A stretch of DNA of 9,852 nt, taken from contig JAISXE010000275.1 in NCBI GenBank assembly GCA_031270615.1, positions 1-9,852 on the forward strand, given 5' to 3'. The notes under the pieces are model-generated. The model did no database searches and was not told where the DNA came from. It worked only from the letters and a program-made list of their open reading frames with translations. The stretch is from Spirochaetia bacterium (GTDB taxonomy: Bacteria; Spirochaetota; Spirochaetia; DTKZ01). This document shows positions 5,043 to 9,852 of the stretch, piece by piece (the first letter of the stretch is position 1; each line of letters begins with the position of its first letter). The position numbers and the translations under genes were made by a program.

Positions 5043-6081
5043 CCACAGGCCCTCCGGGCTTTAGTTCTTCGGAAAAACCGTCGAAATTTTCCCCCGTATA
5101 GATAATATCGTCAGAATAAAGCCCGTGCTTACGGAATTTTCGTGCCCAGGCGCGGAAAAAGCCGCGCGGCTCTGGGCGCGCCGCAGGGCCGCACAGGGGG
5201 GAGGCCCCTGGGGAAGGCGAAAAATAGATTTTCAGGGCCGATTTCGGGGGATTCCAGGCGAAATGCCACTGCCCGTCCTTTCCCCGGACGGCGAGAACGT
5301 ATTTTTTCGCGTTTTTTCCCTCAGCGGAGTATAAAACGCGCAGGGAACCCGAATAGGCCAGATCCCCCACCGTGCAGCGGTAGGGATAGACGACCCAGGC
5401 CTCGTCCCCGCTTTTTGTATGGTTAAAAAGCCGGAGCAACACCCCTTCCCTGCCCTCCTCCCCGCCGGAAGCTGGGGCCGCGGGCGGGGCGGCATCCCGG
5501 TCATCCCCCTCCGGGCCGCTTCCCCCCTGTTTTTGCCTTCGGTCCCCGCCGCCCTCCCCGCCGCCGCCCGAATATCCCTCAAAAACAGCGTGGAGGGTCT
5601 CGTAATCGTCCGCCGGAAGGGAAAGCCCCTTGGCCTCGCAGCGGAGGGCCAGGGCGGAGCGGCTTACAACCTCGCGCCTGCTTTCGCGGTGGACGAAACG
5701 CAGGATTTCCTCAAGCGCGGGGCCCTGGGGAAGGGGAACGCCCGCGCGGGAAAAAACCAGGGAAAGGACAAAACGGGAATATTCACGGGTTCCGGCCTCG
5801 GGCAGGCGGGAGGGCAAGGCCCCGGTCTGCCGGTCGGGGGCAAAGGCCCCCGGCCGGGGCAGAAACTCCACAAAGCCTTTTTTTTGGACGAAAACCCCGG
5901 TATAGGAAAAGCCGGGCTGCAAGGCGGCGGCGGTCCTGACGGCCCGCGTTGCGCCGCCGTATTCGACTGTCCAGAAACCGCCCGGAAGCGCGGCTATGGC
6001 CCTGACATGAAAAAAGCCGCCGGGCGAACCATGCTGACCAGCGGCTTGTACGCGCACGGAAGCATGGGAAGGGTCAATCAT
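5029..6081 (-). CDS. Hypothetical protein, FliK/YlqG-like by pattern and position
   Basis: This 350-residue protein has three parts. Residues about 20-75 form a predicted beta domain (GGFWTVEYGG, FSYTGVFVQKKGFVEFLP) like the module often found near the N-terminus of FliK-type proteins. Residues about 180-225 are a low-complexity Gly/Pro/Ala linker (GGGGEGGG, DAAPPAAPASGG). The C-terminal part (about 230-340) has strands ending in GSLRVLYSAEG and WHFAWN, then FRKHGLYSDDIIYTGENFDG. That layout resembles the FliK C-terminal substrate-switch domain, though identity is too low for certainty. FliK measures hook length and triggers the FlhB switch; the FlhB-domain gene follows with a 14-nt overlap. 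The ATG at 6081 overlaps the rplS stop codon by 8 nt. The linker shares the high G+C of the region and need not be foreign. Confidence 0.78.
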   Translation of the reverse strand: MIDPSHASVRVQAAGQHGSPGGFFHVRAIAALPGGFWTVEYGGATRAVRTAAALQPGFSYTGVFVQKKGFVEFLPRPGAFAPDRQTGALPSRLPEAGTREYSRFVLSLVFSRAGVPLPQGPALEEILRFVHRESRREVVSRSALALRCEAKGLSLPADDYETLHAVFEGYSGGGGEGGGDRRQKQGGSGPEGDDRDAAPPAAPASGGEEGREGVLLRLFNHTKSGDEAWVVYPYRCTVGDLAYSGSLRVLYSAEGKNAKKYVLAVRGKDGQWHFAWNPPKSALKIYFSPSPGASPLCGPAARPEPRGFFRAWARKFRKHGLYSDDIIYTGENFDGFSEELKPGGPVDEMA

Positions 6082-6484
6082 CGGAAGCCGCAGGCACTTC
6101 GGGCTGCGGCTGCGGGGCGGGTGCCTCCGCCTTTGCGCTCTTTTTGCGGATCAGCTCCGCGACCCTGGCGGCCTTTCCCGAACGCCCGCGCATATAATAG
6201 AGCTTGGCCCGGCGCACGCGGCCGTGGCGCACGACCTCCACCTTCTGGATGCGCGGCGAGTTTAAGGGGAAAATCCTCTCAACCCCTACCCCGTAGGAAA
6301 TTTTCCGCACCATGAACGTCGCGCGCAAACCCGAATTCTTTTTCGCGATAACAAGGCCCTCGTAAACCTGGATCCTTTCGGTCTTGCCCTCGATGATGGA
6401 GAAATGAACCCTCACGGTATCGCCGATATGGAATTCGTTTACCTCTTTTACCTGTCCGGCCTCAATCGCCTTGATGACATCCAT
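6074..6484 (-). CDS. rplS: Large ribosomal subunit protein bL19
   Basis: bL19 sits at the 30S-50S interface. The 136-residue protein has all family hallmarks: FHIGDTVRVHFSIIEGKTERIQ, YEGLVIAKKNSG, the RKISYGVGVERIFPLNSP segment and RRAKLYYMRGRSGKAAR. It is about 20 residues longer than usual because of an Ala/Pro-rich tail (APAPQPQPEVPAASDD). GAAGGGG stands about 8 bases before the ATG. The gene follows trmD after 24 bases and its last codons overlap the start of the FliK-like gene. Confidence 0.98.
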   Translation of the reverse strand: MDVIKAIEAGQVKEVNEFHIGDTVRVHFSIIEGKTERIQVYEGLVIAKKNSGLRATFMVRKISYGVGVERIFPLNSPRIQKVEVVRHGRVRRAKLYYMRGRSGKAARVAELIRKKSAKAEAPAPQPQPEVPAASDD

Positions 6485-6508
6485 AACTTTAACCCCTTCA
6501 ATGCAATC

Positions 6509-7189
6509 TTAAATTTTATCCGCCGCCCCCAAAAGCTCGGGCCGGTTTTTTTTCGTTTTCAGAATGCTCTGCTCCCGCCTCCACTGGCGGATATTCGCGT
6601 GGTGGCCGGAAAGGAGAATATCGGGAACGCGCAGGCCCCGAAAAACCTCCGGCCGCGTGTACTGGGGATACTCCAGAAGCCCGCCGCAAAAGCTTTCCTC
6701 TTCCAGCGATTCTTTCGTGATAACCCCGTCCAGAAGCCGGTACACCGCGTCGATGACAAGCATTGCCGCGATTTCCCCGGATGAAAGCACATAATCCCCC
6801 ACGGACACCTCGTCATTAACATACAGGTCTAAAACACGTTGGTCAATACCCTCGTAGCGGCCGCAGATCAAAACCACTTCCCGTTCCGCGCTGAGTTCCC
6901 GCGCGTAGGCCTGCGTGAAAAGCCGCCCCGAAGGCGTGGGGCACACCGTCCGCAGGCAGCCCGCGCCAACCGAGTCAAGGGCCGCCGCGAGAGGCTCCGG
7001 CTTCAACACCATCCCCGCCCCGCCCCCGTAGGGCGCGTCGTCGCAGGTGCGGTGCCTGTCCGCCGCGAAGTCCCTGATGTTTATGTTCGCGTAGGAAACG
7101 ACGCCCTTTTCCACGGCCTTCGCCATGATCGAGGAGGTAAAATACGCCTCCAGGATTTCAGGGAAAAGGCTGAGAACCGTGAACTTCAT
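6509..7189 (-). CDS. trmD: tRNA (guanine-37-N1)-methyltransferase (TrmD)
   Basis: TrmD methylates N1 of G37 next to the anticodon, using S-adenosylmethionine, which prevents +1 frameshifting. The 226-residue protein has the SPOUT knot signatures PYGGGAGM (53-60), GRYEGIDQR (110-118) and VGDYVLSSGE (130-139). The C-terminal LLEYPQYTRP and LLSGHHANIRQWR also fit. By alignment with the E. coli protein as I recall it, Glu165 occupies the place of catalytic Asp169 in the ESF/DSF segment, while Arg151 matches Arg154; both forms may be normal in the family. I chose the ATG at 7189, which overlaps the rimM stop codon by 4 nt and gives MKFTVLSLFPEI. A GTG at 7201 would add only four residues. Confidence 0.98.
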   Translation of the reverse strand: MKFTVLSLFPEILEAYFTSSIMAKAVEKGVVSYANINIRDFAADRHRTCDDAPYGGGAGMVLKPEPLAAALDSVGAGCLRTVCPTPSGRLFTQAYARELSAEREVVLICGRYEGIDQRVLDLYVNDEVSVGDYVLSSGEIAAMLVIDAVYRLLDGVITKESLEEESFCGGLLEYPQYTRPEVFRGLRVPDILLSGHHANIRQWRREQSILKTKKNRPELLGAADKI

Positions 7190-7773
7190 TCCAGCAGCCA
7201 CTCCGATTTCAGCTCGATGCTGCGCCGCGCGACATCGACCTCCCCAACGTGGGCATCCACAAAGGGGATAAAGAAAGTCCTGCCCTCGGCGCTTACAAGC
7301 TCAAGGAGCTGGTGGATGCCGCCATCAAGCACGGACCTTACGGTTCCCACGGTTCTGCCGCCGCAGACCAGGGCGCAGCCGCACAGGTCCGCTATGTAAT
7401 ACTGGCCTTCGGCCAGCGGGCTTGCCTGCCCGCGCGGCACGCGGATCTCCCAGCCCCGGCAGAGCGCCGCCGCTTCGGGGCTGTCCACGCCGCGGAACTT
7501 CATCAGAATGTTCCCCGCGCCCGGGGCGCAGTCCTCCACCTGGAAGACTTTTTTCCCCCCGCCGCCATACAGCGCCACCGTTTTCAGGCCCACAAAATGC
7601 CGCCATTCACCCGAAAGGCTCTGCACCTTCACATAGCCGCGCACCCCGTGCGGTTTTCTGACAATGCCGATACAAAGCTCGCACGCAAGCGGCCGCGCGC
7701 CAGAATCCTCGCGCGCGGCCTTGCCCGGACATTCCCCGCCATCCCGCCTTTCGCGGTTTTCCTCATGCCCCAT
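7186..7773 (-). CDS. rimM: Ribosome maturation factor RimM
   Basis: RimM helps assemble the 3' domain of 16S rRNA in the 30S subunit and binds uS19. The N-terminal domain begins with ELCIGIVRKPHGVRG (residues 32-46). The PRC-barrel domain carries YYIADLCG at 125-132 and ends near IPFVDAHVGEVD. At 195 residues it is longer than most relatives because about 30 charged residues (GHEENRERRDGG...) precede the usual start. No alternative ATG, GTG or TTG lies between residue 1 and the conserved part, so the extension appears real. A GGCGG stretch lies close upstream of the ATG. The gene starts 23 bases after khpA and overlaps trmD by 4 nt. Confidence 0.95.
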   Translation of the reverse strand: MGHEENRERRDGGECPGKAAREDSGARPLACELCIGIVRKPHGVRGYVKVQSLSGEWRHFVGLKTVALYGGGGKKVFQVEDCAPGAGNILMKFRGVDSPEAAALCRGWEIRVPRGQASPLAEGQYYIADLCGCALVCGGRTVGTVRSVLDGGIHQLLELVSAEGRTFFIPFVDAHVGEVDVARRSIELKSEWLLE

Positions 7774-7796
7774 CTTCCGCCTGCTTTGGAAGACGC

Positions 7797-8030
7797 CTAA
7801 TCCAGGATCTCCAGCATGACCTTTTTGCCCGTCTTCGTGCTGGCCGCCGCAAGAATGGTACGCACGGCCTTGGCGATGCGGCCATGCTTGCCAATCACCT
7901 TGCCAATGTCGTTTTCGGCAACCTTCAGTTCGAGAATCGTCGATTTCTCGCCCTCGATTAAATTCACCTCAACGCCCTCAGGCTCGTCCACAAGGGCCCT
8001 GGCGATATACGAAACAAGTTCCTTTTCCAT
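7797..8030 (-). CDS. khpA: KH-domain RNA-binding protein KhpA (YlqC)
   Basis: KhpA is a small RNA-binding protein that in several bacteria pairs with KhpB and affects cell length and small-RNA biology. The 77-residue chain has the usual length. The KH signature VIGKHGRIAKAVR holds the GxxG loop G47-K48-H49-G50. The flanking helices and the final strand (GKKVMLEILD) complete a type II KH fold. A G-rich stretch (GGGGGGAT) about 8 bases before the ATG can serve as ribosome binding site. The place between rpsP and rimM is the conserved position of the gene in many bacteria. Confidence 0.96.
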   Translation of the reverse strand: MEKELVSYIARALVDEPEGVEVNLIEGEKSTILELKVAENDIGKVIGKHGRIAKAVRTILAAASTKTGKKVMLEILD

Positions 8031-8048
8031 CCAGATAATCCCCCCGGC

Positions 8049-8300
8049 CTAGGACAGGTAAATTTTATTTTTGTTGAGAATCTTTTTCACCGTCGTCGTG
8101 GGCCGCGCGCCCTTGCCCAGCCATTCCCTGATTTTGGCCTCGTCGAGCCGCACCTGCTTGTCCTCGGTCTCGATGGGGTGGTACAGGCCCACTTCCTCAA
8201 TGGCGCGCCCGTCCCTCGGTGTCTTGGTGTCCATGACAACGATCCGGTAGTAGGGCCGTTTCTTGGTCCCGAATTTCTTTAATCTGATTTTTACGCTCAC
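8049..8300 (-). CDS. rpsP: Small ribosomal subunit protein bS16, GTG start
   Basis: bS16 binds 16S rRNA early in 30S assembly. The 83-residue protein shows SVKIRLKKFGTKKRPYYRIV at the start, then DTKTPRDGRAIEEVGLYHP and the REWLGKGARPTTTV segment, all typical. The start codon is GTG at 8300. It is supported by a strong AGGAGG six bases upstream (complement of 8306-8311) and by the conserved N-terminus. The gene lies 46 bases downstream of ffh and 18 bases upstream of khpA. Confidence 0.98.
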   Translation of the reverse strand: MSVKIRLKKFGTKKRPYYRIVVMDTKTPRDGRAIEEVGLYHPIETEDKQVRLDEAKIREWLGKGARPTTTVKKILNKNKIYLS

Positions 8301-8346
8301 AGTTTCCTCCTCGTCGTGAGAATCTCCATTTGAATATTCCGGCGGC

Positions 8347-9678
8347 TCATCGCATCCCGCCCATTCCCGGCAGGATACCCTGCCCCTTGTTTTTAGCGGC
8401 CTTCTTCATCATAAGCCGCGCTTTTTCAAAACGCTTCAGCAACTGGTTTACCGCGAAAACCGAAGTGCCCGATCCCCGCGCCACGCGCTTGCGCCGGGAC
8501 GTGCCGATGATCCGGTAATTGTCCCTCTCCGCCGGGGTCATGGACAGGATAATCGCCTCCTGGCGCTTCATCTCGGTCTCGCTGATATCCCCTTCCCGGA
8601 TCTGGCCGGAAAGCCCCGGAACCATTTCCACAAGGGCCTTCATGCTCCCCATTTTCCGCATGCGCTTGAACTGCTCAAGAAAATCGGCAAGCGTGAAGGT
8701 GGAGGACTCCATCTTCCGCTGGAGCGCCTCGGCCTCTTCCCTATTAATCGTCGCCTGGGCCTTCTCAACCAAAGACACCACGTCGCCCATGCCGAGGATG
8801 CGCGAGGCAAGGCGCTCCGGGTAGAAAGGCTCCAGGTCCTCGAGTTTCTCGCCCGTGCCGGTAAACTTGATAGGCTTGCCGGAAATGCTCTTCAGCGAAA
8901 GCGCCGCCCCGCCCCGCGTATCCGAATCGAACTTGCTCAGGATGACGCCGGTAAGCCCGATCTTTTCCTCAAAGACCTTCGCAATGTCAACGGCGTTCTG
9001 CCCCGTCATCGCGTCCGCCACAAGCAGCACCTCGTCTGGCGCCGCCGCCGCCTTCACGCGGGCAAGCTCGCCCATCAGATCCTCGTCAACCTGCTGGCGG
9101 CCCGCCGTATCCACGATAACCGTGTCGAACTGGAATTTTTGCGCGTGCTTCAAGGCGTTCCTGACCACCCCCGCAGGGTCCTTCGCGCCCTCCTCGCGCC
9201 AAACCTCGGTTTCGCACTGCCGCCCCAAAACAGCAAGCTGCTCCACCGCCGCGGGCCGCACCAGGTCCGCCGCGACAAGAAGCGGCCGCCGTCCCTTCTT
9301 CCTCAAGTGCAGGCCCAGCTTCGCCGCCGTGGTGGTCTTGCCCGAACCCTGCAAACCGCAAAAAAGAATCACCGTTTGGGTGTCAGGCCCCCTCAAAACA
9401 AGGTCCTGCCTCTGGTCGCCCAAAAGGCCCGTCAGGCGGTCGTGGATAATCTTGACGAACTGCTGGCCCGGCGCGACGCCACGCAGTATCTTTTCGCCCT
9501 TCGCCTCCTCGATGGTCCCGTTCACGAACCTGCGCACCACGCGGAGGTTGACATCCGCCTCAAGCAGAGCCATCTTTATCTGTTCAACCGTTTCCTCGAT
9601 ATTTTTCTCGGAAATCCTCGCCCTGCCGGAAAGCTGGCGCACAATATCGGAAAACGCGTTGGTAAGTCTGTCAAACAT
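8347..9678 (-). CDS. ffh: Signal recognition particle protein Ffh (SRP54)
   Basis: Ffh binds signal sequences on nascent chains and 4.5S RNA, and delivers ribosomes to FtsY at the membrane with GTP hydrolysis. The 443-residue protein has the N-domain (1-95), P-loop GLQGSGKTT (108-116), DTAGR (190-194) and SKFDSDTRGG (248-257, usually TKLDGDxRGG). The Met-rich M domain follows from about 300, with the RNA-binding SRRKRVARGSGTS at 394-406. The C-terminus ends GQGILPGMGGMR. I chose the ATG at 9678, giving MFDRLTNAFSDIV as in relatives. The frame stays open to 9786, but those codons contain the promoter and match nothing typical. ffh is the first gene of the probable twelve-gene operon. Confidence 0.98.
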   Translation of the reverse strand: MFDRLTNAFSDIVRQLSGRARISEKNIEETVEQIKMALLEADVNLRVVRRFVNGTIEEAKGEKILRGVAPGQQFVKIIHDRLTGLLGDQRQDLVLRGPDTQTVILFCGLQGSGKTTTAAKLGLHLRKKGRRPLLVAADLVRPAAVEQLAVLGRQCETEVWREEGAKDPAGVVRNALKHAQKFQFDTVIVDTAGRQQVDEDLMGELARVKAAAAPDEVLLVADAMTGQNAVDIAKVFEEKIGLTGVILSKFDSDTRGGAALSLKSISGKPIKFTGTGEKLEDLEPFYPERLASRILGMGDVVSLVEKAQATINREEAEALQRKMESSTFTLADFLEQFKRMRKMGSMKALVEMVPGLSGQIREGDISETEMKRQEAIILSMTPAERDNYRIIGTSRRKRVARGSGTSVFAVNQLLKRFEKARLMMKKAAKNKGQGILPGMGGMR

Positions 9679-9687
9679 CGCACCTGT

Positions 9688-9716
9688 TATATACAGGGAA
9701 ACCGGGGGAATGTCAA
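9688..9716 (-). promoter_or_regulatory. Sigma-70 promoter of the ffh operon, predicted near-leaderless
   Basis: On the minus strand TTGACA (9716-9711) is followed by 17 bases and TATATA (9693-9688). Nine bases (ACAGGTGCG) separate the -10 box from the ffh ATG, so the predicted leader is only a few bases. AGGTG lies close to the ATG but would be at or upstream of the expected transcript start. This geometry is identical to that at coaD. The promoter probably serves all genes down to 2717. Confidence 0.75.
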
Positions 9717-9814
9717 GCCAGCCACGGCCCGGAACAGCAATTCCGATTTCAAAACGAAAATCACAAGAGCCTTTCCAAAAACCCATTTATAATTTCACTC
9801 CGATTCGGAATTTT

Positions 9815-9852
9815 GGCGCATTTGCGGCGTAAAACGCCGCAAACCGGGCTTT
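9815..9852 (-). repeat. Intergenic repeat end module, third copy (cut by the window edge)
   Basis: Read on the minus strand this begins AAAGCCCGGTTT at the window edge, as in the copy ending at 1340. It then forms a 10-bp palindrome: TTTGCGGCGT with ACGCCGCAAA around a 3-base loop (plus 9821-9830 with 9834-9843), followed by TGCGCC. The stem sequence differs from the other two copies while pairing is kept. The left part of the full modular repeat would lie outside the window. Confidence 0.6.

Noticed and set aside
5419..6315. Long plus-strand frame (298 codons) opposite the FliK-like gene
   Set aside because: It is a high-G+C shadow frame with Gly/Arg/Pro-rich composition, lies antisense to rplS and the FliK-like gene, and lacks a ribosome binding site.
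6818..6846. TTGACC-17-TATGTT on the minus strand inside trmD as an internal promoter for rplS
   Set aside because: The bases encode the conserved trmD segment QRVLDLYVN, the -10 match is poor and the site is over 300 bp from rplS. Coincidence is likely.
9679..9786. N-terminal extension of Ffh to the ATG at 9786
   Set aside because: The extra 36 codons cover a near-consensus promoter, have no family similarity and precede the canonical MFDRL start.

Overview
The window looks like part of the chromosome of a G+C-rich spirochaete, most likely a treponeme. The clues are a large lipoprotein of the tandem LpoB/CsgG-like type common in treponemes, a free-standing FlhB C-terminal-domain protein, an HD-GYP protein beside YraN, and short repeat-filled intergenic DNA. 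The species cannot be fixed from the sequence, and the spirochaete call is an inference.

Left part (1-735): the N-terminal 245 codons of a lipoprotein gene on the minus strand, running off the window. Next comes about 650 bp without a credible gene (736-1386). It holds two diverged copies of a modular repeat about 246 bp apart, each ending in a conserved AGCCCGGTTT followed by a palindrome. A third copy of that end module lies in inverted orientation at the far right edge (9815-9852).

Middle-left (1387-2593): coaD (coenzyme A synthesis, minus strand) and a small exported HEAT-like repeat protein (plus strand) diverge from a gap of only about 16-25 bp. A near-consensus sigma-70 promoter for coaD lies across this gap and the start of the neighbouring gene. 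Its geometry predicts an almost leaderless coaD mRNA.

Right part (9678 down to 2717, all minus strand): a tightly packed block of twelve genes that is probably one operon. In transcription order it holds ffh, rpsP, khpA (KH domain), rimM, trmD, rplS, a FliK-like hypothetical gene, an FlhB-C-terminal-domain gene, an HD-GYP gene, yraN, a 49-codon gene and a 125-codon gene with a CxxC/HxxC motif. The first six serve protein targeting, ribosome assembly and tRNA modification, in an order widely shared with Firmicutes. The FliK-like/FlhB-like pair sits where I recall ylqG-ylqH lying in Bacillus subtilis. Most of the distal genes overlap by 4-14 nt, so translational coupling is likely. ffh is headed by TTGACA-17-TATATA, 9 nt before its ATG, the same geometry as at coaD.

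The distal half of the operon is the most interesting part. It combines a possible flagellar-export switch pair, an HD-GYP protein with two substituted active-site-motif positions, and a tiny protein weakly resembling the FlgM C-terminus. Confidence is high for the housekeeping genes, moderate for the FliK-like assignment and low for the FlgM-like idea.
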